Notes under the pieces: model-generated
The model's database searches: none
What the model was told of the DNA's origin: nothing
The model's input: the letters and a program-made list of their open reading frames with translations, nothing else
Origin: Henningerozyma blattae CBS 6284
Lineage: Eukaryota; Ascomycota; Saccharomycetes; Saccharomycetales; Saccharomycetaceae
DNA: 64,000 bases
Direction of reading: 5' to 3'
NCBI RefSeq assembly: GCF_000315915.1
Contig: NC_020185.1
Location: 248,001-312,000, forward strand
Program-made: the position numbers and the translations under genes
Part shown: positions 32,521 to 46,000 of the stretch, piece by piece
How the letters are laid out: the number at the start of each line of letters is the position of its first letter
Position numbering within the stretch: the stretch's first letter is position 1

Positions 32521-34377
32521 TTAAAATTCAAATGATTCAATAGAATAGTTAACATTTTTTCTATTGGCTAATAATTTAATATCTTTAATTAATCCATTAG
32601 GACCACATCCTAATATCCATGTATTATCCCTAATTTGTTCCACATCATCGAATTCATCGAATTCATCCAAATATTTGAAGTCAGAATTCCAATTAGGTCT
32701 TCTATTATAATTGACACTTGCAAATGTATCATTAGAAATATCAAATAATCCGTCATTCTCAACACTAACTTGATCTTCTAAAACCTCGTTCTTACAATCT
32801 TCTAATACTTCATTCTTACAATCTTCTAATACTTCATGCTTACAATCTTCTAATACTTCATGCTTACAATCATCAACACTTGAATCAGATTTGCCAGTCA
32901 CATGTATCTCTTCCAATTCGATAACTTCAGCGGAATCTCTATACTCAATTACCTGTTTAGGGCTTTCTCTAGTAATATAAATATGGAAATCTCTCTTAAT
33001 CTCAGCTTCATAGTCCTTCAATGATTCTACATATTTTAATACTTTTAAATCATTGTGATTACTAATAACCCAATACAATCTAATATTTTTAATTTTCCTA
33101 TTACCATCTCCGTTTTCCATTTTCATATTTTGATCTTGGAAATATCTATAAATAGGTAGCCCATATCCAATACCACTACCCCCAACAATAATAAGCAAAT
33201 TTTCACAATTATTTAAACAGCTAACTGGTACAGCAGATTCAAAATGCTTTGTAATTGTAAATCTCTTATTTTCTTTTAATTTTAATGATTTCATCATGGG
33301 TATTTTCCCGTTAGAATTTTCTTTAACTATTAAATCTATTGTATCATCACCGGGGAGTGAAGCTATAGAAAAGGGATGAGTAGGTAGCATCCAAAATAAT
33401 GGATTTAATATATGATAAGGAGAAATACGTAGGTGTGAGGCTGGTGCAAAATTAGTGTTATTGAGACCAAAAATAGTGAACTTGGGTAATTTTATTAATT
33501 TCAAATTTGAACCTGGAATGTCAACTTTTTTAATAATAGTTTTAACTCTAGAATAAAAAAGTTTTTGGATTACTATTATTGCTAAAATTGCAATATCAAA
33601 ATAAAAATATGGTACTAATACAGATGGTCTTGCATGATAGGGTGTTAGAAAGATAAATGCAATTAATGTCAAATGATGCATCATATAAAATAATTTATAA
33701 TACTTTCTTCTTAAAAACCTAATCGATAAAGGAAATAATACACAGAAGATGACAAATATAATAAACCCAACTAGGTTATATTTATTTTTAAACATTTTTT
33801 TCACAACAATGTCATCAATATGCCATACGACCATATACACAAGACTGTGAACGAACATGGTAATAAATATAAATCTTGATAGCCATTTATGCAAAGGTAT
33901 CATATCAGTATAATTAAACTTACTAACCTTTAATAAAATATTAGATCTTAATGTAATTAAAAGATTTAGACTGGCTAAAACATAGCTTAATCTTCCCAGT
34001 CTTTTGTAATAAATTTTCCCTGGGATTTTTCTAAGTGGGACGTTAACTGGATATACGACAAAGGATATAACAAGGGGGATTAAAAGATAAATGGAAAGAT
34101 GCAATACCTTTAATTCATAAAAGAATTTGAAAAAAAAATTTCTAGTATTATATCTTTTCACGAGACTAAACCTCCTTCTTGCGTATCTAATTGTTAAAAG
34201 CCTTCTAGATACAACTAGCAAAGCAAAAAAAATTAATGATGTAACAAATGGATAGTAGCCATACCTAATATTAACTCGACTGGTGAATTTTTTCATATCG
34301 AAACCACCTGCATGAGCTTCTGTACCATTTTTAGCGGCACCTGTACCATTTTTAATCGCTGAACTAGTAGAATTCAT
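32521..34377 (-). CDS. AIM14: Aim14/Yno1 ferric-reductase-like NADPH oxidase
   Basis: The product is 618 residues from the ATG at 34377 (in-frame codons upstream have no ATG). The N-terminus is Ser/Gly/Asn-rich. Next come about seven membrane segments: YGYYPFVTSLIFFALLV, KRLGRLSYVLASLNLLITLR, DMIPLHKWLSRFIFITMFVH and others. The heme-ligand His pairs of the ferric reductase domain lie in HKW...FVHS and YMMHHLTL...YHARP. The FAD motif HPFSIAS, the NADPH motifs GGSGIGYGLP and the terminal CGPNG follow. S. cerevisiae Aim14 (570 residues) is an ER NADPH oxidase making superoxide. An insertion in the NAD domain holds four tandem copies of DCKHEVLE/DCKNEVLE at 32775-32875 that are not known from S. 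cerevisiae. Confidence 0.93.
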   Translation of the reverse strand: MNSTSSAIKNGTGAAKNGTEAHAGGFDMKKFTSRVNIRYGYYPFVTSLIFFALLVVSRRLLTIRYARRRFSLVKRYNTRNFFFKFFYELKVLHLSIYLLIPLVISFVVYPVNVPLRKIPGKIYYKRLGRLSYVLASLNLLITLRSNILLKVSKFNYTDMIPLHKWLSRFIFITMFVHSLVYMVVWHIDDIVVKKMFKNKYNLVGFIIFVIFCVLFPLSIRFLRRKYYKLFYMMHHLTLIAFIFLTPYHARPSVLVPYFYFDIAILAIIVIQKLFYSRVKTIIKKVDIPGSNLKLIKLPKFTIFGLNNTNFAPASHLRISPYHILNPLFWMLPTHPFSIASLPGDDTIDLIVKENSNGKIPMMKSLKLKENKRFTITKHFESAVPVSCLNNCENLLIIVGGSGIGYGLPIYRYFQDQNMKMENGDGNRKIKNIRLYWVISNHNDLKVLKYVESLKDYEAEIKRDFHIYITRESPKQVIEYRDSAEVIELEEIHVTGKSDSSVDDCKHEVLEDCKHEVLEDCKNEVLEDCKNEVLEDQVSVENDGLFDISNDTFASVNYNRRPNWNSDFKYLDEFDEFDDVEQIRDNTWILGCGPNGLIKDIKLLANRKNVNYSIESFEF

Positions 34378-37300
34378 TATTCGCCCTTTAATAATTTTCA
34401 AGTGTTTAAATTATTCTAGATATTAAAGCTTAAGGGAAGACCACGACTTCTTTTTTAAAATAATGGTTTAAGTATCCTCGAATATATCAAACTCAATCTT
34501 ATACAGATTAAAAAATAAAGTTCCAGGACAAATCGGTAAATATTCAGGATATATATAACAGCGACCTTTTTGATCTTAGATTTTTTCACAATACTTTAAA
34601 TTGGAGGATAAATGTAACACAAGAAAATCCACTCAAGAAACAGCACCTTTTATATCTTAATCGACAAGTCTGTTAGTTGAATATCATGTTTGATGTACTG
34701 TTTTTTTTGATATTTGAATTTTTTTTTAAAGGTTAAAAGGTGTATTTTCCAAAAATATGGCCTTAATTTCTTAGTTTCTAGTAGTAACACTAAGACCGCT
34801 GTTGATAGCTTATTCCGTGTGTATACAGCGAGTTTTTTCGGAAGTTGGACACCCAGAATTTAAACAAACCACTTCCTCGAAAACAAAAAGGACAACAGGA
34901 AAATGTCACAAATTCTAACTTAAACTAATTAGCTGATAGGTGAGCCGTAAGCGTTTTTGATTAGTTTTCTTATTAACTCCAAAATGCCGGAAAATATATA
35001 AATATTTTCTACATATATGAAATACTTGCCATCTCCAGATTTACCCCAAGGAGTAACCTATTTAGGAACCATAACCTATAAAATCAAAACATATAAATGT
35101 TAAACCTCAGTTAAGAAAATGTGGGAATTGTATTCCAATAAATCAATTCTTTATCTGTAATGTGCTCATGATTGCATTTGTTATCCTATTGTAAAATAAT
35201 CGCCAACTGTATAATATTAATTCCTTCTTTATTGATTGGGTTATGATGAAGGATTTGACAAGTATTATATTTCATTAATTTTATTGGCAAGATATATTTC
35301 TTCCTTTAATTGGTTAATCTTAGGTTCATAATAGAAGTTATACTATTCATACTGCAAGGCAACGTAATTTATTAATTTTTCTATGAATGAGACTACACAT
35401 GCTTAACGGTGGGAAAAGTATACTTGTTAGCATATAGCATTTTATTTATGCTTTTTTGAGTTTAATATGACCCCAATTTCCTCATATATACAGCATTTAA
35501 CAAGTTTTGTTGTATACAGGCTTTTTTTTCTTTTTTTCATATTTTTTTTAATGGCATACGACTGGATCAACTAGTGTCTTGTCATGGCTCATTTGGAGCC
35601 AAGACAAACATTAAGATCCAAAATTCCTATAATTCCAGCGTATCTTATTTTCTAGGCACAGTTTTGATATTTTTTATTCATTCAAAACAAAAACTAGTTT
35701 TTTGTTGTTTATAATGTATTTTCATTAAATTACTTACACCGCAATACCCTCTGGAATGGAGCTAGTTATAACTGTTTTTGTTAACAGATAAACTATTATA
35801 ACTCATACTTGTAAACTTAACAGGCTTAAAAGATAATTGTATAATTCAATGATCCTATAGTTTTCATAGTCTTTAGTAAAAGCCCTTCATAAGTCAAGAC
35901 ATAAATCTGAATTATGTATTCCAAACCTCTTATCTAATTCTTAGGAGGAATTTTTTTGTTCATTCGACCTTGAATAAAAGTATAACCTGTATTACCTGAA
36001 TAGAGTCTAGCTATCAGTATCAATATTATTAAACAGGTACTTCAGCAAACAATTGGGTCACAGTATCAATTTAAAGAATTTTATGATAGCATAGTAATTA
36101 AAATTCGATGGTGAAATAAATTTAGGAAAAAAAAGTTCTTTTGAAAACACTAGGCCATGTGTTATTTACCTGACTACATTTTTTTATTGAATGCTAGCAA
36201 GATTTTATGTTAATATTTTGTTACCAACTTTTTGAGCACGGTCTATTAATATCTATCTGCTCTTTGAAAGGTTCTTAGGCCATATATAAATGCCAAAATG
36301 TCATGGTAAGTACAGTATATAGGCCAAGTAAAAGATAGTTGAATCTATAACCTATCTTAAACAGTTTTTTTTACCTGTATTTTCCACTCAAACCTATTAG
36401 GTAGTTGTAAAGCAAAGTAACTCTAATGTTTTATAGTTTGAAGAAATTATATTATAAAAGAACTAATGTTCTTAACAAGTAATATATTTTGGAAGCTGTG
36501 GGTTAGTAGTAGATTCTTTCATGAGATGGCGAATGATTGTCTATGATAGTAATTTACTATTTAAAAATCTTCCTAATTTTCTAAGTACGATTAAAATATA
36601 TAAATAAATATGCAACATTAAATTGGACAGAAAGTTTATTATCTCTTCATGTATAAAAGACGCATGTGGTTTGGATTTTTAGTTATTTCAATTAAATTAA
36701 TTTCTAGAAATATAACAATTATAAGTGTATTTTTATTTTTAAAATAACTACTAAGCTGTTAATCTTTAAGTATACAAAACTACGAAAATACAAACTAAAG
36801 AAAAAAATACTAAACAAATTATTTTGTTAACTATTGTATTTTCGTATTATTGACTATCTATAACAAGTTGAAGATAAACAAAAATTTAAGCAAATAAACA
36901 TAAATACAATACAAGCAAGTATATTAAGTTGAACCAAATTTAATACAGTTCCAGAAAATTTTCAAGATTGCAAGATTATTAGAGTTGATCAGAACGTAGT
37001 AATAGTTTGCAGTGTGTAGTGACTCTTAATATGCTGTTTTAATTTTGCAGTATGATCTCAAATTTAACTATAACAATATTAGTAAGTATAGGATCATATA
37101 ACTGCGATTCATGAGACGTTCTAAGGATACTGCATATAAAACATGGTAGATATCAAAATAATAAATATGAATGCTCATATTAATAGTAAAAGTTCCTAGT
37201 AGGTTCAGATTCTGTAAACTTGGCTGTCCTCATAGTGCTTAATATAATTAAGGAAAGTACTTGAATAGGTTAGTGACAAAACATACGGGCAAAACAAATA

Positions 37301-40300
37301 TCTATAAGTTGGGTAAATAGAGAAATAATTCATTTTTACGATAACTGTATACCCACAGTTTTGTAAAGATGTTAATGACCAGCGGTCGAACTGTTCAAAA
37401 TATTGTTGCTCATAGTTTAATTCTTAGTTAAGTAATCTGTTTGAATAATTATTATATTATTATTATAAAAAATCTCCTTGCTTCTTTCGAAAGGGAATAT
37501 ATAATATATACAGGATATACAATGAACAGTTATAAACTTTTGGGATATTTTCGTGGTAATTTATACTCCAAAAAATGGACAGATCCACCATCAACGAATT
37601 GATGATCTGATATTAAAATAGAACCTATCGCATCCTAATACCTTCTTAATATCACCACTTGGGTATTTTTAGTAGTGAGGCCACTTATGCTTAATGCATG
37701 TTGGATTATTAATTATATTAAGTTGTTATTAGTTGTTGTATAAAGCCACAATTACGACTAAATCCATGCTTTATTAGCTATTAACACAAACCCACGACTT
37801 ATGACACATAATGCCACAGATCTGACAGTTAAATATGTTTTTGTTGAAGCTATATAATCGGGATTTCTTCCTAGATATTTAATATAAGCTTCGTGGATAC
37901 TTATTGCAGTTCCTTCGTTAGAGTAATAACCACCTTGTTCAGAAAATTCTGAGGCTATTTTACTGCAAAAAAGTCAATTTCAGAAGGTAGGAAGCAAGGG
38001 TACTTTCAAACTTAGCAATTTTCATTTTGTTTTTACAGCATTTATAGATAAGGGTATTCTAACATAAGTTTTAGTTTCAGAGTGTCAGTTATTAGCTTTA
38101 TTGTGTTGGCCACTTTCAAAATTTTAACCAAACTATGCTACTAGTTGAATAGTTTGTCTTTGCATTTGGTCAAAGTGAGATTCTGTTTTAGGCTGTCAAA
38201 TTTCTGCTTCATGTTTGCTATTTTTTATATGTTGAACTCTGAATAGTTCTTGAATTTGCATAAAATTCCTTGGTAAGGATAGTAAAATGAAGTAAACTTA
38301 AAAGTCCTCAAACTGTTGTAACAAGCATATTCCTACCAAAATACGACAAAGATGAATTACTAGTAGATCTTTTTTATGAGATACTATCATATATATTTTT
38401 TTTAATTTACCAAAATTATACTGGGTCAAAAAATCGACTAGCCGCCAAAGCCTGACTTCATTACCTTGAACTCTCTTTTCAGTTTGATACATCCGTGCAC
38501 CGATGCTTTGGCCCTTCTCCATGATTTTTATTTTTATTTTTTTTCAAATGTTTGGTATTGACCCAGTTACTATTGCCTTACGTCCCCTAATGAGGGAAAA
38601 GCTGACTGCTGTTAGCAACTTTATGGGTGCTTAGTACATAAAACAAGTAACCATACGATGTGGTGATAGGAGTCATTGCTAACTCTTTAATTATACGGAT
38701 ATCAAGCTTCGGACTGGGGTTATGGGTGGCAATATGACCAGATGGTAGCAATATGTTGGCATATAATACTACTTAGCTTGTTTTCGCACGAGGTCTTAAT
38801 TTAACAGACAGTATATAATTCGCATATCTAATCAAAATAACACATGTTGAAACTTTAAACTGTAAATTTTTAGGTAAGTAGATACAAGCAATGCCTGACA
38901 ATCGTTTAAAAGATGCAGGCCAACTCTATTTGCAATAGTAGCATATGGGAAATCTGTATTAGCTATATGGAAGGGTTAGACACCATTTGACATATAGATA
39001 CACCCAACTCTTGGTAAACTTTGTGTTGTGGTATATACGGAAACAAAATAAATTAGTCTCGAATTAGAATTTTAGAGTTTGTCCTTCAGATTCAAATGCA
39101 GCTAGCTTAAAGGAACCTTTCTTGTTCATTAACGTAAATACTCAGTGAAACCGAGTGGTTATTTATCTCCTTAAAGACTTTGACAACAACGGTCCGTACA
39201 AATCTGATGAGACCTTGTGATTAGAAGAGGCTGGCTGGCTTAATTATCAATATTACAATGAAAGGCTATTTAAGTGCCAGGTAAAAGCTTACAAGGGCGT
39301 AGCTTTTTCAGCTAAGTCAGAATTAAAAAATAGTCTCGCTGATAGGTAGGCCTGGTCCTTTGGCTTTCCCATTTACTGAAGAAAATAGCTTTTTGCATTA
39401 TAAAAGTAATATATACAATACAGTTCAGTTTTTAGTAATATTTTGTTAATTTAGTACTAATCCCAGTCTTTAAATTGACATGATGATTCTATATTTATAC
39501 AAAAGTTAAGATCGTATTTATAAAAGCAATTAACAGCTGGAAATTTACAATGACAAATGCCACTATCATTGGATATAGGGCGTATTATAACACGAATTGT
39601 ATCTGCTGTCCACGTAGACATCTTATTTTGTAACCAATGAGCCTCAATTTTACGATAATATTTGTCAGCTTTAAACCTCAAATCCTAAGCACTGAAGATG
39701 TTATAGATGCCAAAAGCAACTCTCACCCAACCAAATACTTCCTTTTTAGAAATAGAGATCATCATGCTATTAAATAATGTGACACCTTATGGAAGGGCTC
39801 CAAAGTTAGAATGGTTCACAAAATACGTAATATTCGTGACGTTAAAATCATAGATTGTATTCATTCAAATTTTGATAATGAAAGAACAATCAATTATTGT
39901 AGATTATGTGGGAGCACTACAGCTATAATATACGATTTTTTCTGACTTATAGCATTTGTCATGACCAGGGTGTAGTTCCCGCGCCCTATAACTGACTAAA
40001 TTCGAGCAAATTATTTACCATTTCTTCGATTGACACATGAACTCTTTGCATTATACTCCATAGCTTTGATAATTAATGTGAATGGTGGGATCTATTTTCG
40101 AGATCTATCGTATTATACCTTTTGGTACACCTACCTATGGTAACCAATATTTGAAATGACACCTGTATGACAACATAACTTTGTGGAAAATATTCTACTT
40201 GATAGAAAATCTTTTATATAAGCGTAAAATATTATGTGTTAAAGTGCTGCTTTTATAAAATCAATATTGCTTGACGTTCAAATTGTAATCTTTTAACAAA

Positions 40301-41082
40301 GCCGTACAGTTTTTTATTTACTATTTAGACATATAAGCACAGATATGAAAGTATATTATGCCTTAAAATTTCTACGGTAATTGTTATACACGTAGAACGT
40401 ACAATATAACTCTGTGGTACTCGACTTATATAAAAGATTAACATAGCACCTATTAGCATTCAGTTTAGCAGTAAGTTAGGGTGTTTTTTTCTTATCAAAT
40501 ATTAATAACCTAGTTATATCCTTCTAAATACATTCAAATCTCGATAGCTTTCAAATATCTAAACAATTCCATGAAATTACTTCCAATTTATTTACAAACT
40601 AGGGTAAATTGTATAAAAAACATCATTCGACGAGTGATGACAACTAATACTTAACACTTATCCTGAAGTTGCTGATATTAACTTAACTTCTCAAAGTTAA
40701 AAGCCTACAGGCTTTTCTGAATGGTAAACGAAAAGGAAGGAGTATTAACAGTAAAAAAATATTTGTATTAGATTTTATAAATTCTACAAAATAATATAAA
40801 TTGTGTTAAATATAGGGAAATCCAAACAAAATATTGGTACATTGGAAAACACACCAGCAAATTGTTGCGGAGGGAATTAAAAGATCATTAAGTTGGGGCA
40901 TTAGACATAAAAGATTAGGGTAGCCACTCGTGTGACGTAAAAACGTAAAAATTGAGAGAGATTGAATAAATTAAGAATTAGTAATTAAAAGCATGTTGGG
41001 AGACATAGTAGCAAATTAGGAATACGAATAGTAGTAAGTCAAAAAAAAAAATTAAACAAAATTGAAGTTTGTCTTGTTAGGC
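34378..41082. other. Large gene-free region, 6.7 kb
   Basis: This is the longest empty interval in the window, between AIM14 and the first HXT gene. Only short frames occur. The two longest, about 74 codons on the minus strand at 38298-38522 and 39457-39681, show no family resemblance that I can name. The region contains the LTR-like element 37376-37827 and many interrupted T and A runs. The right end (from 40714) belongs to the HXT inverted repeat, as its 3' flank. Decayed genes or old mobile-element debris are the likely content. Confidence 0.55.
37376..37827. repeat. LTR-like dispersed repeat, 452 bp, copy B, with target-site duplication
   Basis: It is collinear with copy A (4834-5285) and of the same length. 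The ends are TGACCAGCGGTC... and ...ATCTGACA. It is flanked on both sides by the 5-bp direct repeat GTTAA (37371-37375 and 37828-37832), the signature of retroviral-type integration. That fixes the ends of the element and shows that it is a solo LTR, since no gag or pol adjoins it. A related shorter piece lies at 49098-49242. Confidence 0.8.
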
Positions 41083-43036
41083 TTATTTACCAAACATCTT
41101 CTTCCATGCAGGAGTGTCATCATTGGCCATAGCAGCAACATCGTAGTCAGCGCTTCTTTCAGATGGTGGGACCCAGGCAGCAGACTTCCATGGCAAGACA
41201 CCTTCTTCCCACATAACGTTGACATCTTCTAAAACTAAACCTTTAGTTTCTGGAACAAAGAAAAAGACGTAGAACCAGGCAAAGACTAAACAGCCCAAGA
41301 AGACATAACCGTAGTAAAAGTTAATAGCACCAGTAATAAATGGAGTGAAGAAACCAATACAGAAGTTCCACATTTGGTTGGAGACAGTAGCTAAAGCCAT
41401 ACCCTTGGCCTTAACCTTCAATGGGAAAGATTCAGAAATAATAACAAATGGAACTGGGGCCCAAGAGACAGCAAAACAGAAAATGAAGAAACAGGAGAAA
41501 CAAATCATACAGTTACCGGCACCTTGAGAAGTGACACCACCGTTCTTACCCTTTGGCCATAATCTGGCGACACCAACAGAGGCGAAGACAACCATACAAC
41601 AGGTCATACCAGCGGCACCCCATAATAAACATGTTCTTCTACCAAATCTATCAACTAAGTACAAGGCAACAAAAGTAGAGAAGAAATTAACAACACCGAA
41701 AACAATAGCGGTTTCATAACCATCTTCCAAACCAACAGCCTTGAAAATCAAAGTACCATAGTAGAAGAAATAGTTAGCACCAGTCAATTGTTGCAAAGCT
41801 AATAGCATAATACCGTTGATAACTCTTGGTAGAATCTTGTGTTGAGTATCCAATAAATCACCCCAGGTAGCTTCACCCTCGGCTCTTTCTTTGTCAATAG
41901 CGGCTTGGATTTCATCGGCTTCCATAATAACAGCTGGATCATCTGGAGAAACTTTGTTGGACTTGGCAATGGAGCGCTTGGCATCTTCATATCTACCTTT
42001 TTCGATCAAGAATCTTGGAGATTCTGGGACAAACAACATGGCACCGACTAAAAACAAACACCAGGCAAATTGCAAACCTAGTGGAACTCTCCATTGGGTA
42101 GAGTCATCATATCTCTTAGTACCATAATTAGCACAGTAACCTAAGAAAATACCCATAGTAATCATAAGTTGGTAACAGGAGACCATAGCACCTCTTAAGT
42201 GCTTTGGAGAAACTTCGGAAATCAACATTGGGGATGAGATGGCAATGATACCACAACCTAAACCAGCAACAATTCTACCAATCATGTATTGGTACCAGGC
42301 TTTTACAGAGGCGATTTGAATAACAGTACCGACAATGAAAATGATGGAAGCAACGATAATAGCAATACGACGACCGTACATATCACCTAAACGACCTAAG
42401 AAGAAACAACCGATGGCTTGACCGATGTTGAACATGGAAGTCAACAAACCAGTTCTAACCTTGGACAAATAACGCTTACCAGAGCCACTGGTAGAACCAA
42501 ATCTAGCTAAGAAATCAGTGTGAGATTCGAAACCACCAATGGTACCAGAATCCCAACCGGAAATATAACCACCGAAGGCGACCATGACACACATGATACA
42601 GACGGAAAGGTATGCAGATGCGGGTTTCTTAGGAATATCAATAGCTGGTTCTGGGACTTCACTGTCTTCTTCGCTGTAGTCTTGCTTTAGCTCTTCTGCA
42701 TCTTTGCCAGAGCTAATGGAGTGGACGTCAGTGATGTCGGCAGGAGTATAGGAGCCCTCAATTTCTGTGTGTTGGGAGGCCACGTCAGTCATGTTGAAGT
42801 TATATAATTAGTTGTGTTGCAATAGCAGGCTAGGTAGCTGTGTAGACTAATGAAGTATTCAAAGAGTAGAATCCAAATGTTTCAGCGAGTTGAAAATGTG
42901 CTCAAAAGAGTGCAGTGTTATTGCTGATGATTTATTGGAGTGAATGTGAGACAAGAAACAAGAGAGGTTCAACACAAGTTGGTGGATTACATCGTCCTTA
43001 TATATCTATTTTTTTTCTTAACCTTTTCTTTATCAA
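40714..43036. repeat. Left arm of a large inverted repeat carrying the HXT gene
   Basis: This arm is the reverse complement of 46622-48802 and covers the HXT coding region, about 240 bp of its upstream DNA and about 370 bp of its 3' flank. Identity is very high in coding and flanks alike. It ends abruptly on both sides (within CAGAAA outside and TATCAA inside). The two arms are separated by a 3585-bp non-repeated spacer. Confidence 0.9.
41083..42792 (-). CDS. HXT-family hexose transporter, complete copy
   Basis: This is a 569-residue major facilitator sugar porter. After an acidic cytosolic N-terminus come twelve membrane helices. Family motifs are in order: [15 protein letters not shown] in helix 1, [10 protein letters not shown] between helices 2 and 3, [36 protein letters not shown] ending the first half, [13 protein letters not shown] in helix 7, [16 protein letters not shown], and [18 protein letters not shown] at the end. 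These are the Hxt1-7 type facilitators of glucose uptake in the plasma membrane. Codon use is that of a very highly expressed gene. It is transcribed divergently from its near-identical second copy. I cannot assign a one-to-one HXT number. Confidence 0.95.
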   Translation of the reverse strand: MTDVASQHTEIEGSYTPADITDVHSISSGKDAEELKQDYSEEDSEVPEPAIDIPKKPASAYLSVCIMCVMVAFGGYISGWDSGTIGGFESHTDFLARFGSTSGSGKRYLSKVRTGLLTSMFNIGQAIGCFFLGRLGDMYGRRIAIIVASIIFIVGTVIQIASVKAWYQYMIGRIVAGLGCGIIAISSPMLISEVSPKHLRGAMVSCYQLMITMGIFLGYCANYGTKRYDDSTQWRVPLGLQFAWCLFLVGAMLFVPESPRFLIEKGRYEDAKRSIAKSNKVSPDDPAVIMEADEIQAAIDKERAEGEATWGDLLDTQHKILPRVINGIMLLALQQLTGANYFFYYGTLIFKAVGLEDGYETAIVFGVVNFFSTFVALYLVDRFGRRTCLLWGAAGMTCCMVVFASVGVARLWPKGKNGGVTSQGAGNCMICFSCFFIFCFAVSWAPVPFVIISESFPLKVKAKGMALATVSNQMWNFCIGFFTPFITGAINFYYGYVFLGCLVFAWFYVFFFVPETKGLVLEDVNVMWEEGVLPWKSAAWVPPSERSADYDVAAMANDDTPAWKKMFGK

Positions 43037-46000
43037 GTGACTCGACTGAGAATTAAAAAGTTGTTTTCAAATATTTGTTTCTCCTTCATTAATTACCACC
43101 ATGCAATTCGTGTTTAGTTGTATTTGACATGTACCCAAATGCAGTGCTCTTATTGTTCTTAGTACATCTACACTTGCCACTGTAAGACAACTGCCAGACA
43201 ACAATATGTAAATAAACGGGGTAATCTACGTGGGATATTGTCCTTGAGTGCAGTGTATCTATCTTAAAATCTGGAGTAAGCTAGGTTCCTAAGAGGGGAG
43301 TTTATGGATAGTTGCCCACTCATCTACGCCAAGATAGTGTCAAGATTTCACTCATAAATGTCTAGTTAATGCCTCGTAGAAAAATTGTATGCAAAACATA
43401 TCATACGAAACATGATACAGAACAAGAAGGCTACCGGACCTCTTATCTCCAGCTTTTTCCTACGCATTCTTCTGTGTCGCAAATATCCAAAGTCCATGTA
43501 TATTTGGGGCAAATGAAATATTTAGAACTATGGGTAGTGATGGTAATAGATCAGGTTACACTGCTGCTGCTTCTTCCTATGGAGAAGAGCTCTAGTTACA
43601 AAACACAGTAGCAAAAGCACTACCAAATATAGGGAGAACTGGTATAGTCGCCACGTTCGATACGCATACCGGTAACTAACTCCGTGCCCCTGCACAAGTA
43701 TAGTCATCCATGTAGCCGTAATTCAATCCTTTCTTTTTTCCCTCCTTCTTTCTTATTATACAGTTGACAAGCAAAACAGGTCTTCAATAGGCAATACCTG
43801 GAGAAAAGTAGGCTATTTTAATCTGGTATGTTAAAAAGTGTATTACACTGGAGAGGACATAGAACAGCCACATTCACCTTTGCACGTCATTTCTTCGCTA
43901 TACATTTCTCCATAATGTACAATAACAAAGAAGCAACGACAGTAGTGTAGACAACTGGCCCCAGAATTGAGTGCAGACCTTAGTTTCCATAGTTTACTTT
44001 TTGTAGTTTCTTTTTATTTGTGAACGACTATATGCAACCTCAATAACTTAACACAGAGATATTTGTACTAGAAAAGTTGTACATTAAACCTCCGTAAAGT
44101 TTTAATATTCTCTTTACACAGAGTTCTCACAGTACTGCATTAATATTCTGTCTCTGGTATTTTTAGAAAGTAGAAAAGAAGAAAGCTAGGAAATTGCCTG
44201 TTTCGGAGAATCCCGGAATGAAGGCTTCTGGAATTTCCTCTTGGAGAATGTTCTCACCTACCTAAAATGGCTCACCAAACCACCGTAGCAAAACAAATAG
44301 CGGGGAGTATTTCTGAAATTACAAAATAAGTTTTTCCGATGTCCATTGTCGGTTTTTTTGCATGCCAGAAAATCAGAGTCCTTCGGCTTAATTTTCCCCA
44401 GGTTTTTCCATATTTTTCTGTTGTTCAGACGAATCTTACCATAGAGTGACCAGCCATAGTAAAGGTTGATGCGGGGTGCCTAATACTATTCGTAAGCTAC
44501 TAACCTGGAGTAATTAGAAAACAGTTTCGGATAATTACTGTATACTGAAAGTATAGTTTCTATTCAACGATTGTACCAAGACAATTTACAGAGACATCAC
44601 TGTACCATTCAAAAATTTCCGAACATCTAATATTGGAACAAATAGACAAAAATAGAGAGATAAATACGGATTAACTTGTATAGGGAAACTATCTTTAGTA
44701 TCTGGAGAAATTATTGTTATTCTGACTTCTTAGTTCAATATTCCCACCCTTTCTACAAAAAGTACCACATAAAGTAGTCCCACACAGTTTAGTGTTTCTA
44801 TGGAAATATTGTAGCAATTAATAAACCTAATATTAGTATTGGCAAAAAATATTAGCAAGAATTCCAAGCAGAGCTCCTTCAATTATAGCCAAGTTGTATT
44901 ATATCTTGGCAATTGGACTCCTAGATTTTCCAATTTGTATCCTAAAATATCGACAGAAGTCTATAGATCGATAAATTGAGAAACAAATGAAGCCTTATTC
45001 GTAATTTTACTTGAAGAAAGGAAAGACCAAACATAAGTAGCAAGCTTTCCATAAAATATTTCTTGTTGTACCTTTTAGTATTATGGCAAGAAAAAGAAAA
45101 AATTTTAAGCCACCTGAAATATTGCAGTATTAAGAAAAGGTAATAGTTGAAACTAGACAAAGACAAGATGTAGCACTTCAATATTGTCAAACACAATCAC
45201 GTATTTGTTTTTATGGTGATAATAATTGTTGGTACCATTTTTTCTTTCTTATAGTTGATCATCTTATCATTATGCCTTTTACTGACGCGTCTGATTTAAT
45301 ATGAACAATCAAAAAAATTATATCTAAGAGTTAAAATTCTTTGAAAAGTACTACTTTATAGAAAAAATGTTCAAAAAAACAAAGAAAATACAATTATCTG
45401 ATGGAAAAATTGGAATTCAAATTATTTATTTTCAGACATCATCCTTGCAGACATCACTTTTGCAGACTCTAAGTTTTCTTCTGAATCTCTCAATCTAAAT
45501 CTTTTCACAGCTTTCATATTTTTCCATTTGGACATTCTTCATAATAGGAAAACTATCCCTTAAAATGAAGATTTAAATATGTGTAAAATATTCCGAGGTA
45601 GTTATTACTCCAACAGGAAATATCCATAGTGGAGCTATTTCCTAAAAGGATAATAATTTCGGAGAAGCATGCCCCGAAACAATCCTAATATAGCAACCAT
45701 ATATCTTGGCTTATAAATGTTCGTAATAATAGTAATATGTACTCTACTGTATTAAATTGTTCTATCCATTGGGATAATAAGATATTCAGCTTAGCATTAT
45801 TACTAAAAAAGGGCGATAGACGAAACATTGTTGATAGCCAAGAGTAAGTAAGCTTTAATAAAATCCACTGAATAAAACATGTTAACAAACAACTATGAAT
45901 ACTTATTCGAGACACTCCTGTGACATATTTCCAAAGTCAGATATTAAACATTACACGTTTGTATCCTACGCAACTTCTTCCTTTGTCAAATTTCCTTAGT

